Shown here one piece after another: positions 1 to 10,600 of a stretch of 18,058 nucleotides of DNA. Position 1 is the first letter of the stretch, and every line of letters begins with the position of its first letter. The position numbers and the translations under genes were made by a program. The DNA comes from Obelidium mucronatum. Its lineage: Eukaryota; Chytridiomycota; Chytridiomycetes; Chytridiales; Chytriomycetaceae. The DNA is taken from positions 1-18,058 of the forward strand of contig JAIVFH010000476.1 in assembly GCA_025765595.1 (NCBI GenBank). Reading direction: 5' to 3'. The notes beneath the pieces were generated by a model. That model had not been told where the DNA came from and did no database searches. It saw nothing but the letters and a program-made list of their open reading frames with translations.

Positions 1-2
1 TT

Positions 3-113
3 GGATACGCGGATGCAGCAACGCGGCGCGCAGCGACGGACGGCGACAGCGCGAGGCCGTCGAAGTGGGCGGCGTTTGCGGGCATCGCTTGGTGGCTGTT
101 GTCCGAATTTTAA
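3..113 (+). CDS. Possible 3' end of an unknown gene (5' truncated)
   Basis: Frame 3 is open from the window edge to a TAA at 111-113. It ends in a hydrophobic, tryptophan-rich stretch (KWAAFAGIAWWLLSEF) that could be a C-terminal membrane segment. The first 105 bases are clearly richer in G and C than the DNA that follows, and the change coincides with this stop codon, which fits the end of a coding region. I do not recognise the protein, and all three + frames are open over so short a stretch, so the call is weak. It would converge on psf2, whose stop codon is 48 bp away. Confidence 0.3.
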   Translation, partial: GYADAATRRAATDGDSARPSKWAAFAGIAWWLLSEF

Positions 114-149
114 TTTCTTTCTTTTTCTGTATTTATTTGGTGTCCTTTC

Positions 150-155
150 TTTATT
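150..155 (-). terminator. Candidate polyadenylation signal AATAAA of PSF2
   Basis: On the minus strand AATAAA lies 5 nt past the PSF2 stop codon. It is the only canonical hexamer I noticed just downstream of that gene. The motif alone is weak evidence. Confidence 0.4.
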
Positions 156-160
156 CCCGT

Positions 161-1023
161 CTACTTGTCCGTTGCCAGCGCTCCGCTAAACTTGCCCATT
201 TCATCAAAGGCTTTGGCAAAGAACGGCTTGATCTCATTCACTTCCATCAGCCCCAGATTGTCCAGATTCAAAAACCCCTGCGAAAACAAATCAATCGTAA
301 TGTACTTCAATCCTGCGATTGCCTTATTCCCACGGCATTCCTTAATGCTCTTGATAAAGTTGCGCACTTGCTCGTAGTTGGTAATGTCGTCTTGGGCACT
401 GCGGAATCAATTTGTTTTAGCAACAAATGCGCATCCCCAAAATCACTGTAGAAGCACTCAACTGTTTGGTCAGCAAATTAGCCGTCTCTAGCCATAGAAA
501 TGGCATATCGGTGAATCCTGGTGAACTCCTTTCTTCCTCCAGCTTCGCCTCCAGATATTCTAAAAATCCGATTCGAATACAGGAGTCAATAATGAAAATA
601 GGCCTCTTCTTAGATTAATTGTTGGTTACCAGCATCGAGCCAGACTGGCGGCACGATTGTGCATTTTCCCTTTCGTTTCAGCGATAAGGCGAGCCACAGA
701 GGTACTTTCGATTTCAAAGGTGGTCTGAATGGTCCGTATTCGCCCTACGTTTCAAAGTGAGCATTTAGATTCGCCATAACCCCATCACTCCCAGCGAGGC
801 CATTGATGACAAGATTAGAATGCATTCATTCAATGGATAATCTTTGTATTCGTTCTCCATGTTTCCGTGATGTCAGGCAGGCCCAAAGTATAAAGGACTC
901 AACTGATAGCAGCTCGAACTTGTCAGAGATGGCACGGGTTGGAACGACTGTTATCAATTGATTCTCTGCGATGAACTCAATCTCTTGGGGCGTCAAAGCG
1001 GCTCGACTTGCTTTGGGCAACAT
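161..1023 (-). CDS. PSF2: DNA replication complex GINS protein PSF2
   Basis: PSF2 is one of four subunits of GINS, which joins Cdc45 and Mcm2-7 in the CMG replicative helicase in the nucleus. Exons on the minus strand are 904-1023, 630-744, 463-559 and 161-398, giving 189 residues; the human protein has about 185. The start ATG is followed by [19 protein letters not shown], matching the family N-terminus. Later come GPFRP and [15 protein letters not shown] (the PLWLA motif), a stretch ending LLTKHAQDD, and the C-terminal [20 protein letters not shown]. Introns are 159, 70 and 64 nt. The first and third have GTTGAG donors, unusual but required by the frame and by the family alignment. The next gene upstream on this strand ends 105 bp away. 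Identification is by remembered family motifs; gene structure is by hand. Confidence 0.9.
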
Positions 1024-1128
1024 TTATACAAAGTTGTTTGTTGCAAATAAAAATAAAATCTGTCCGAAAACCCAAAGATAACGTACTAGGGTGACCAACT
1101 ATTCATCTATAAAAACCAAATCTTGATT

Positions 1129-3582
1129 CTATTTCATTGAATCTTTTTCGGGCCCAAGGTTCACCGCCACTCCACCTTCCTCACAAGACAAGACCGCCAG
1201 CTCAAACTCCTCTTTCTCCAACGCGGCCAACGAATCAGAGAGTAACATAAGCTCATCTCCACGGTCTAATCCACTGCCGATTCCAACACCACCCAACATA
1301 GCAACTCGACTTTCCAGTCCTTCGCGGGCACCCAACTCCAACGCCTCATAACATTCTGAAAAGGGGCCTTTTCGCCCAACGCGAATATCCAACCCCTTCT
1401 CATTCAGTTCCTCGAGATTCTGTAAAGCAGTTTCCAGTTTCAAGCGCTTTGAGGAATACAGCTCTGGATTATCCAAATCTGAGCAAAGTTTTTCCTTCTT
1501 TTTCAAAAACTGCTTCTGCACTCCCGCATTGATCCGAACCCAATGATGCATCACACGTTCTTTTGTTAACAACTCGCGGCGGAAAAATCCAAGTGCAGGT
1601 TCCAATGTATAATTGGTTTTAGCAAGTAGTCTGAGAATCGGGGATATAGCCTTTCGAGAAGTAAATGTTTGAATTGATGTGGGAGAACTATTTCGAAGCA
1701 TTAGATTCGCCTTCATGTTAGTGTATGCTGATTGCGAAACGGTGAGATTTGAGAGAGAACACGCCGATGTAATTAGAGACACGTAAGAGGTAAGATTGAT
1801 TGGGCGATTCGTCGAGGAAAAGTCAATTGTAGCCGTGAGAAACTTATTCACAGCAGTGAGGTATGCAGATGCGATTTCTGGCTGCGGGCCAAATTTCACC
1901 AATGAACATAAAAGGATATCGATTGTTTCGTCGGTAGGATGCACTGTTGATGATTGTGCGATACGATGAAAACAATTAAGCAGTGTTTCGAATTGGCCAA
2001 TATTGAACAGGCAACGCAAATTCGCATTCACAATAGATCTAAGTTCAAGAGTTAATCTTAAATCTTTAAGAATTCAGGCAGTGGGTTCGTACATATCGAA
2101 AGGAACGTGAGCAGCTTCCAATGAATCAAATAACCGAGTTACGGCAGTAAAATTCCCACACTTTTCATGGGCATCCATCAAAGCCTTATACACTAAATCA
2201 TCCATCATCCCATTTTTGCGTTTAGCGGCCAAAGTGAGACGCTTGTGAACCTTTTCCACCATATTCTTCTCCCCAAATACTGCAAAGGCTTCCAAAAACG
2301 CCAAGTAAGTATCTTGCGAGGGCCGGATTACAAAATCCTCCATGTCCTGCCACAAATCTTCCACGACGCTCGCAACATCCACAAGCGTCGGCTTTGTTCC
2401 TGAAGAATTGGTTCTGTATGCAAGAATTGGACCCGAACGTTGAATATGGACGTCAGGCATTCTGAATTCAGGTCCACCACCATACAACAATACGCCCAGA
2501 AAAATTCTTATGCTTTCATCCGTGATCAAAGGTACTTTTGATGTAGCTGCGTTGCTACGTGCGATTTCATGAACAGCAATCGCCTTTCTTGGATCTCCGT
2601 AATGCGCCTTATACAGTGCAGCATAAGTTTCCGCTGTAAAAGAAACACCGCGATATTTTTTATCCGAAACAATGCGGTTAGAGCATTTCTGAAGCATTGG
2701 GCCAAGAAACTCGGGGATAGTGACAATAGCTGGATTGGTTGGAAAAAATGAGAGTACCGTGCTTCGAATGATTGATGACCAATGCTGAGATGTAAGTGCA
2801 TTTAGCAAGGAGGGTGCGTTGTTGGATACTATGGAGTATAGCTGCCAGACGTGTGCGGGTTTGAGACCTATCAAGGGAGACGGTCCTTCGTTTCTCTTTG
2901 GGCATATGAGCGGTGCAGCGAATTCAACCAGTTCACGTGTTGAAACCGAATCTGGGGAGTAAGTTTTGAGGAACGTTGACAACTTCACATGATTTGCATC
3001 ATCTGCAGCCGATGAAGTCCACTTCTTGTAGCCCGTGTCCAAAGAATCTCGCCAAGAAAGTTGACCAGAAGGTAAAGCATTCGATGTTTCCGCAGCTTTG
3101 AGCAAATCGGGAAATTCAATGGATGTTTGACGGACTTTCTCGACTTTTTCCTTTGTCGGTTCACTTTTGGAAAGCAAACGATTTGTTCCAAGATCCCCAG
3201 CACGAACTATTGGCTGAAAATACTCATTTGACTTGTATCGATTTGGATATGTTTTCTTCGTCATTGTCTTGACGGGTTCCAGAGTACCCAGAAGGGCTTT
3301 CCACTTGTTCTGGCGAGCGCTGAACTGCTGATCCATCTCGATTGAATGCATTTCCAATGGTTCCATTGGGTCTGCAGAGGAAAATATTGGCGTTGACTCC
3401 GACGTCACTTCAGCTGGCGAGGTGTTGGCTATCGCATCCAATGATTGTTCAGCAGACACAGCTGCAGGTGGTTGAGTCATTCGGGCCACTTTCACAAATA
3501 CTCCATTAACTATTTTCCATTCATCGTCGGTTGCTGCTGAAGATAGAAATCGCACTCCGGTTTTGTAGAGTTGCTTGAACAT
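1129..3582 (-). CDS. Mitochondrial pentatricopeptide-repeat-like protein
   Basis: Two exons, 2093-3582 and 1129-2038 on the minus strand, are joined across a 54-nt intron (donor GTACGA, acceptor CTTAG, TTAAC branch-like motif), giving 799 residues. The N-terminus MFKQLYKTGVRFLSSAA is basic, amphipathic and free of acidic residues, as in mitochondrial presequences. From about residue 420 to 560 the chain reads as helical-hairpin repeats (for example DDLVYKALMDAHEKCGNFTA), typical of PPR proteins; the intron falls inside one such repeat. The C-terminal third holds a lysine- and glutamate-rich helical segment. PPR proteins of this kind bind organellar RNA or take part in mitochondrial translation; which of these applies here cannot be read from the sequence. 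The start is 67 bp from the stop of the next minus-strand gene. Confidence 0.7.
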
Positions 3583-3649
3583 TCAAAAAAAAGAAATAAA
3601 ATTGACTTGCAAGTAGTAAATAAATAATGCAAATAAAAACAATTTATTT

Positions 3650-5917
3650 TCAGAACGTTGCATATTGAAGTCCGTTGAGTTCTCGCTTTTCAAAAATTGC
3701 TCGACTGAAGCTTGAGTAAAAGTTGCCCAGAAAGTGTTCTGCTTTTGAACAGAATTCGATATCCAGCAAGGCTTTATCAATGCTATCCAGCACCAGTTCG
3801 TGCGAGTCATTAGCAAAATCTTGGTCAGGTGCTTGAAAAACATCCTCAAAGTACAGGATTGTGTTCACAATGCTACGAATGGGCTCCATTTCCTTTCTGA
3901 ATCCTCCAATATTTGTCGCAATGTAAATAACGGGTTTAAACGAAGGATTTGACTTCTTTTGAGCTTCTATAGTTTCCACGATATTTCTCCTAATTTCCTC
4001 GTCACTTGGATAGCATTTTTTTTGAAGTATCAGATTTTGAATTCGTTTGCACTTATTCCAATAATCACCACGTCGAATATGCAAAGCTATAAGATTCTTT
4101 CCATATACTTGCTGAACCTGAAGAAGTTTTTCCTTTACCATGAGTTTCAGACGAGGAGAAATTTCTAGAGCCTTCACGGTTTGGGCATATACAACGTTGG
4201 ACATATAGTTCTCGTACTTAGTCAATGGATATGGTTGGGACCTGTTGAATCCATACATCCAAAAGGCGGCACCAAAGGCCAATATCCGTGCAGGATCGGT
4301 GCCCCAATTCTCAACTACTTGATGGTCTGAGAGCTGAGACATCCTTGAATATTTGGTATCAATAGTTGGTAGCCGATAACCAAGAACTCCATTGAAGTAC
4401 TCTTGTAGCTGTTCTGGTGATGTCGCTTTAGCTACAGGGTTGAAAACAGCATGATCCACTGTTACGATGCCCTTTTCATTTTCCACTAGGGTCTTAAAGT
4501 TTTCCTGTGAAATAGCAGAGCATGGAAGTGAAGTTTCCAATATGGATGAGTCAAAGTATCGAGATATTGGACCCCAAGATAACTCTGAAATGTTGAAAGA
4601 AAAATCCCATTCTTTACTTGGAGTTTTTAAAACTTGGCGTTGACCAAGAAGAGGGAGTACTAATGTCCTGTCTAGCAGTTTAGCCATTGCGCATGTTGTC
4701 TTGAGGCCAATGAGTTGGTTATTAAGCTGCTCCCATGGCATAAACAAAAGGAATTTGGTTGATTTTGACTCAATTTTTGCTGCACTTGACAAAAAGCTTT
4801 CGAGACGATTGGCAGTGAGGTTATGGCCGGTTTCAATGGAAATGATTAAGAACTTTAAATTCAGGCGAAGCAATAGATTTTTGTTTTCTTGAAGTGTAGT
4901 TTCTCCTGGGGATGCAGTTGCTATGATTCTAGTGCCAGGTTGAACCAGATATATGAGGTCTTGGCAATCAAAGGCTTTGCAAAGAACAGTTTCACAATTC
5001 CCAAACAATATTGAAGAATTAAATGAAAGTTTTTTGAATTCCACAACCTTCAAGTTTCTCAATTGCAATGACTCGGATAAGTCAGTGGAAAACAAGCTGT
5101 GTTCATGACCAAGAAGACAAAACGCTCGTTCCCCAGATTCAAAGTGATTCACTTCCTTGGAATGTATCGAATTCCTAATAGTTTCAGTGAAGGTGGCATA
5201 GAACGACAAGAATCCATTGTTCCATGTGGGCTTTTGAAATTCTTCCCAAAATGAGGCATTTATGCCCAAATATACAGTATTAAATAGAATCACGTTTCCA
5301 GGATGCATCAGCTCTGAAATTGAACGAACTCTTTCGGTGCTGAAGGAGTTCATTATGTCCAGTAACGAATCAGGACTTGATTCAAGAGTTACAAGTCGCG
5401 TTTTCGAAGGCCTTGAAAACAAATGCGCAGCCAAAACCTTCAACTGATCGGAAAATGAATGGCATTGGTCCAGAGATAAAATGGAAGAGTGCTGGTCAAT
5501 GATGTTTGCTGTATCCAAAACGGTAGCTTTTGGTTCCAAGTTCGTATGCACACTAACAAGGATAGACTCCGGAGGTTTTCCCAAATTCAGCTCTATATAA
5601 GTAGTAGAGCAGTGGTCTATCGTCGGATCAACGAGAAACACGTGGAAGGATTTGTTGATTGAAAACAGATTTGTAAACGTACAAATATCTGAAGACCAGC
5701 ATTCGACTGTGCCCTGCCATTTACTTCTTAGCATTGGCTGTGAATCAGAATAGTAGTATTCGACAGCAAATTCATTCCACAGGGTATTGCGAGCAGTAAA
5801 CTGGTTGTTCCTGCCTTCTCCAATAAGTTTCCCCATCACTAGTAAACAGTATCCGACAGCGGATACCACAGCCGCTTTGAGAACGGCAGATCGAATACGC
5901 GTTGGTCGAATGTGCAT
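3650..5917 (-). CDS. Type II membrane glycosyltransferase with GDP-fucose O-fucosyltransferase domain
   Basis: One exon of 755 residues. The start is the first ATG in the frame (5915-5917); upstream in-frame codons offer only non-ATG starts. Just after it lies a basic segment and a single hydrophobic span (AVLKAAVVSAVGYCLLVMG), the layout of a type II ER/Golgi enzyme. From about residue 393 to the end the sequence matches the protein O-fucosyltransferase superfamily: NNQLIGLKTTCAMAKLLDRT (substrate pocket region), ALHIRRGDYW (the HxRRGD motif that binds GDP-fucose) near residue 613, and the C-terminal FLGNFYSSFSRAIFEKR. Residues about 270-340 carry a stretch ending LVQPGTRIIATASPGE that resembles the end of GT61 enzymes such as EOGT, but the usual HGAGL is not conserved. 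The acceptor substrate is unknown. It is divergent from the WD40 gene. Confidence 0.75.
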   Translation of the reverse strand: MHIRPTRIRSAVLKAAVVSAVGYCLLVMGKLIGEGRNNQFTARNTLWNEFAVEYYYSDSQPMLRSKWQGTVECWSSDICTFTNLFSINKSFHVFLVDPTIDHCSTTYIELNLGKPPESILVSVHTNLEPKATVLDTANIIDQHSSILSLDQCHSFSDQLKVLAAHLFSRPSKTRLVTLESSPDSLLDIMNSFSTERVRSISELMHPGNVILFNTVYLGINASFWEEFQKPTWNNGFLSFYATFTETIRNSIHSKEVNHFESGERAFCLLGHEHSLFSTDLSESLQLRNLKVVEFKKLSFNSSILFGNCETVLCKAFDCQDLIYLVQPGTRIIATASPGETTLQENKNLLLRLNLKFLIISIETGHNLTANRLESFLSSAAKIESKSTKFLLFMPWEQLNNQLIGLKTTCAMAKLLDRTLVLPLLGQRQVLKTPSKEWDFSFNISELSWGPISRYFDSSILETSLPCSAISQENFKTLVENEKGIVTVDHAVFNPVAKATSPEQLQEYFNGVLGYRLPTIDTKYSRMSQLSDHQVVENWGTDPARILAFGAAFWMYGFNRSQPYPLTKYENYMSNVVYAQTVKALEISPRLKLMVKEKLLQVQQVYGKNLIALHIRRGDYWNKCKRIQNLILQKKCYPSDEEIRRNIVETIEAQKKSNPSFKPVIYIATNIGGFRKEMEPIRSIVNTILYFEDVFQAPDQDFANDSHELVLDSIDKALLDIEFCSKAEHFLGNFYSSFSRAIFEKRELNGLQYATF

Positions 5918-5948
5918 TTGCTTTTCTGAGAGATTTGTCAAAAAAATA
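5918..5948. promoter_or_regulatory. 31-bp divergent intergenic gap
   Basis: This is all the DNA between the first ATG of the minus-strand glycosyltransferase gene and the first non-overlapping ATG of the + strand WD40 gene. A bidirectional promoter here would have to extend into both coding regions, or one gene starts further in (an in-frame ATG exists at 6138 for the WD40 gene). I see no TATA box. Confidence 0.4.
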
Positions 5949-7583
5949 ATGCCAAACACAACGCGTTCCTCGCACTCTTCGCTCCACGCTGCGGCAGCCA
6001 CCGACGAGTCCGGCTTTAGAGACGCGACGCGTCCAGTGCCTAACCGAAGCTTGAAAGGCTCCCTAGGCTCCCTCTACAACCTGAACCAACGACAGCTGCT
6101 GGGCTCAAACTCAGCGCTGGCCGAGTGGAACTACGTCATGAGTCAAGCCAGCTCTGGCAGCTCGGCGGCTCCGAGTGCTGCCGGAGGCGCTGATCGTGCT
6201 TCAGTGTCGGGATATTCCTACGCGACAAAGAAGACAGGCAGAGGTAAGAAACAAGTATCATCTTCCCGCTTCTACTAAACGACTATTAAGGTGGCGCGTA
6301 TCGCGAACCAACTTTTCAAGGAGTTTTCAGACCTAAGTTTATCAAAAGGTAGAAAGTATCATTCCAGGATGACTGAAAAACAGCTGAAAGGGACTCTTTT
6401 CAGGGAAGCTTCCGAGGTGTATTGTGTCAAGTTTTCTCCCGACGACGAATACATCGCAGCATCGTTGGGGAATTCTATGATTCAAGTATGACAGCAAAAA
6501 AATTTGGTTTTTTCTCCTTTTTTCTTGACGTTCCTACAAACAGATTTACTCAACGAGCAGCAACGAAAACGTTAGAACCCTGACAGCTCCAGCGGAATTG
6601 CAGAAAGATATTTTGCCATGTACCACTGTAACATTTCGCTCTGATGCGGCATCTTATCGAAACAAGAATGTTCTAGTTGCTGGATGTATGTTCACTTTAA
6701 ATAACGGAATCATTCTGAGGCATAATAATAGATGCCGATGGCCGGATTATTCACTGGCACTATACATCTGGGCAGATTATTTCAACTATCAACGAGCCGG
6801 AAGTTCAAATCAACTCAGTGGCTTACCAAAATAATGCAAATTCAGAAAAGGGTGCGGATTGTTTTGCAGCAGCTGGATCTGATTCCTACGTGCGTGTGTA
6901 TGACTCTCAAAACCACAAGAAACTACTGGAAATGAATAGAGGGCAAGGCGATATTACTGCAGGGCATTCCAGCCGCGTTTTTTCTGTTCGTTTTCATCCA
7001 TCAGAGAGAAATATTTTGATAAGTGGAGGTAAATGAAAAAAGAGCAAGGCACACATCAAAATGACACACTCACCAACATTTCAAAGGCTGGGATAACACC
7101 ATCCAATTTTGGGATATGCGCATTGGGCATTCAGTTAGATCGATTTATGGGCCACACATTTGTGGAACAGATGCTCTTGACTTCAACAATGATGGGACAG
7201 AAATCTTGACTGCAAGTTTTGCAAAAGTGGATCAACTACAAACATGGGACTATGGAAGTGGGGAGTTAATCGATACAATTCCGTGGTCTGTAATGGAGGG
7301 GGAGAGAAAGAATTCTTTGCTTTACAGCGGATCGTTTGGAAAGGGGAAAGCCCAAGGAAGCGCTCAATATGCAATTGCAGGCGGTTGTGGAGCATTTAAC
7401 GAAGTGAAGTTGTTCAATTTAACCACTAAAAGAGCTGTGGGAGTTGCCCAAGGCTTCACGCATTCAGTGTATTCTGCAACAATGAGCCACAACGAGAGAA
7501 TGGTCGCGGTTGGAGGCGCATTTAAGTCGGTATATTCCTACGACGTTGATTTCCACCAGCAAACTTCAGAACTGATTTACTGA
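5949..7583 (+). CDS. WD40-repeat protein
   Basis: Six exons, 5949-6243, 6291-6348, 6404-6485, 6544-6685, 6732-7028 and 7087-7583, join in one frame to give 456 residues. Introns are 46-58 nt with GTAAGA, GTAGAA, GTATGA, GTATGT and GTAAAT donors; the first has a TACTAAA branch site. The N-terminal 100 residues are serine- and alanine-rich and probably disordered. The rest is a beta-propeller: repeat signatures include VYCVKFSPDDEYIAAS, DGRIIHWHYTSGQI, DSYVRVYDSQ, SVRFHPSERNILISGG followed by WDNTIQFWDMR, and LQTWDYGSGELI. It is a likely protein-interaction scaffold; I cannot assign a specific pathway. An alternative start is the ATG at 6138. Its stop is 68 bp before the methyltransferase ATG. 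Confidence 0.8.
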
Positions 7584-7604
7584 GTTTGGTAGTAGCATAG
7601 AAGG

Positions 7605-7610
7605 AATAAA
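7605..7610 (+). terminator. Candidate polyadenylation signal AATAAA of the WD40 gene
   Basis: AATAAA begins 22 nt after the WD40 stop codon and 47 nt before the next start codon, a plausible place for 3'-end formation between two tightly packed co-directional genes. Confidence 0.45.
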
Positions 7611-7651
7611 GGCACAATAATATTTTTTCGAAGGAACGCTTGACTGTGACA

Positions 7652-10600
7652 ATGGGAGCGGACAGCAGCCGCAACATTCCACCAGATAATCCAACGCTTC
7701 CCTTCGAGCCACTCGAGTTCGAAACTACCCGAAAGATGGAGGATAGAGATACCGAGCCTACTATTGAGGCTATCTTGGACCACAAAGAGGTACTACATAT
7801 ATTGCTTGGATTCTCCTTCGGCCTGCTCCTCCATGTACTTACCTACTCTAGGATAAGGCGTATGATATCCTATATAAAGTGAAACGCCGTGGATGGGAGA
7901 GAAACGTCTGGATTGGAGCGGATAGAATTGAGGTATGTTCCTTAAACATCTTAACACCCAGCGTTTTCGCTGAAAAATAAAAATGCTCGTAAGGACGCGT
8001 CTCTTCTCGAAGAGTACCGAAAAGCTGCAGGTCTGGACAAGAATCGGCCGATTGGCCAACCAAAAGCAACATCAACATCCAAACGAAGAAAAACCAATCC
8101 AAAGGAACATAAATCCTCGCCAATTCTAAAGAATATTGATGCTCTGGACAACTCCAAAAAAAGGAGGAAGAGTCAACCAGGACCAATCAACGGAACTACA
8201 GCGGATTACGAGTTTGACAAGATTCTAGCCCATAGGGTGGTGCGTATGAGCAGTCTTGAGTATCGAACGTCACTGATTGTGGTATACTTTTATAGGAGGG
8301 CGGCGAGACTTTCTTCGAAGTCAAATGGGTTGGCTGGAAGCAAACGACATGGGAACCCGCCAACAACTTTTCCGAACTTGATTTGAAAGAATACTATGAT
8401 TCTATTGATCTGGCACAGGACGCTGAATTTCTGACAAAACTTGATACGCATCAGAACCTTGAAACTGTCTCAGAACAGGACATCGTTGTCGAACTGACAT
8501 CAGAGTCTGAAACAAACCGCGTGAATAACAGCAGTGAAGATGAAAGTAGCGGATACGAAACTGAAGAAGAGTGGAAAGTAAAAAGATCAATAGGCCCTCG
8601 AACGGCCCGATTCTTTCCGAACCTCTATCGAAAGTTTTATCAAGAAGACGCGAAAATGACACATGGGAGACATCGATATGATTACTCTGCCAGCGACTGT
8701 GGTTCGTCGAACCCCTGCTACATCAATTTTTTTTTTTGGCTCAAGACCGTTATTTAGTCATTGATTTGACCCTGAGTGAAAGTAGCGATGACGAAATTGA
8801 CTACGACGAGTCGAATCTACAGGTTGGGGATTTTGTCGAAATTAATTGGGCCTTAAGAAAGACATGGATTTCACGTGTTACGGCTATTTGTGAAAAGGGA
8901 GTCCGAGTTGTTAACTTGTAGTACGTGTTACCTCATTCCTTTAATTGGATATACTAATTGAACCAGCTGATTTCAGTCTCCCGAATCAGTCATACTTGGG
9001 ATCTGTCGGGAATCTCCTCTCTGACCAAATGTTGCTCCAAACAGCAAAGTGTGAATGCTCAAAAGGCTGGATGTCATTTAATGTAATCAAGAGAACCGTT
9101 CGCGTTTGCTACGCCGATTTTCTCAAACCTGGATACGAATATTTTGTCCCATTCTTTTATTGCGTGGATTCATCGCATTACACCAATGTCCCAACACCCT
9201 TCTTGGAAATGGGCGCCACTCCATTCGAACTATGTCACTGCCCAAACTCATACAATGAAGGCGCATGGCCGGTCACTCAAAAAAACGAAAATCAAATGCA
9301 GGCTTATATGATTTCGCTGGCAATGAAACGAAAATGGATTGCGGGAAAGTTCTATTCGTTGATGAACATACCATACGACGAAAATCATCAAGGAGAAGTT
9401 TTGGATGATATCGTTGAAATCATCAAATTTGAAGAAGAAACTGAACATGACAACGCAATGCTGCTAGTTCGGATTTTTGGAAGATCCAAGAAGTCGATCA
9501 ACAAGCTCAAATGGACCTCTGTCGAAACAGAGTTAATTGGGTGGGAGAACATATCCAGAGTCTCTCTTGCCGAATGTTTCGTCGAATACTGGGATGACAA
9601 AGGGAAAGAATTGTCCAAAGCGGCTCAGTACCTCGGTGCTGGACGACGAGTTGAGTTGAGTTTGGTTCCCACGTCAATGCTGTTGATGAATCTGTCTGTT
9701 TAATTGTTGGGCTCCTCAGTTTTACATATCAACCCAGGAACATGCTCATTTATATCCAGTCAAGGGTCTGCCGGAGCGGAATTTTCGAATTTTGGACGCA
9801 TTTTCAGGAACAGGAAACTTTGTGAGTTCTCTTAAATACTGAGCACAATCATTATAGTAAATCAAGTTCATCCATGGAGTCGAAAGGCATTGCAGATTCA
9901 AATATCGGGAAGCCGGTCAAAGCAGTTGATTACTGGGATGAAGCTGTGAGGTCTTTCAATACAATGCACGGGGAGAAAGTGGCAGTCAAAACTTGCATAA
10001 ATGAGTATTTACGGCAAGCCGCGCGGGATTCCAGGACAAACTCTTCGAAATCGTTAGATGATTACAAATTTGATTTGGTTATTGCCAGCCCTCCTTGTCA
10101 AGACTACTCCATGCTGAAAAGGGATCAAAAAGAGAGCGGGCGTTCCATGATTATGGAAGTTGGGAATCTTGTGGAATGCCTACCCGATGTAGATTACCTT
10201 GTTGTTGAGAATGTAACGTAAGTTGCATCGATAGTCTGAATCCGATTCTAAAAACCGAGGCAGGGAGTTTGCGCGCCATCGAAAGTGGAAAGAAGAGATG
10301 GACAGTGGTGTTACAATGTTTCAGGTTTCTTGAACAACGAGTTTGAAATTTTTTTAGTAACGCCTGTTTAGAGAGTTGTTGGCCTGGTTCTTTCCTTTGG
10401 GATGCAAATAAGATTTGAGGTGTTAAATTCTGGGAATTTTGGATCTCCACAAAGCCGAAACCGGATCATTGCCATCATAGCAGGTTTTTTAACGAATTTG
10501 ATGATTGAATCCGGTGTTCTAACCGTTCATACAGCCAAAGACAAAGTCCTTCCTGAATTTCCAGTTGCGTCTCACTATTTTGACAACCGAAACTGGCATC

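Noticed and set aside
65..451. 128-residue + strand open frame
   Set aside because: Most of it lies antisense to PSF2 exons, whose minus-strand translation matches a known family.
6349..6367. A 19-nt intron in the WD40 gene
   Set aside because: An acceptor at 6367 keeps frame, but the pyrimidine-rich acceptor at 6403 also keeps frame and gives a normal 55-nt intron.
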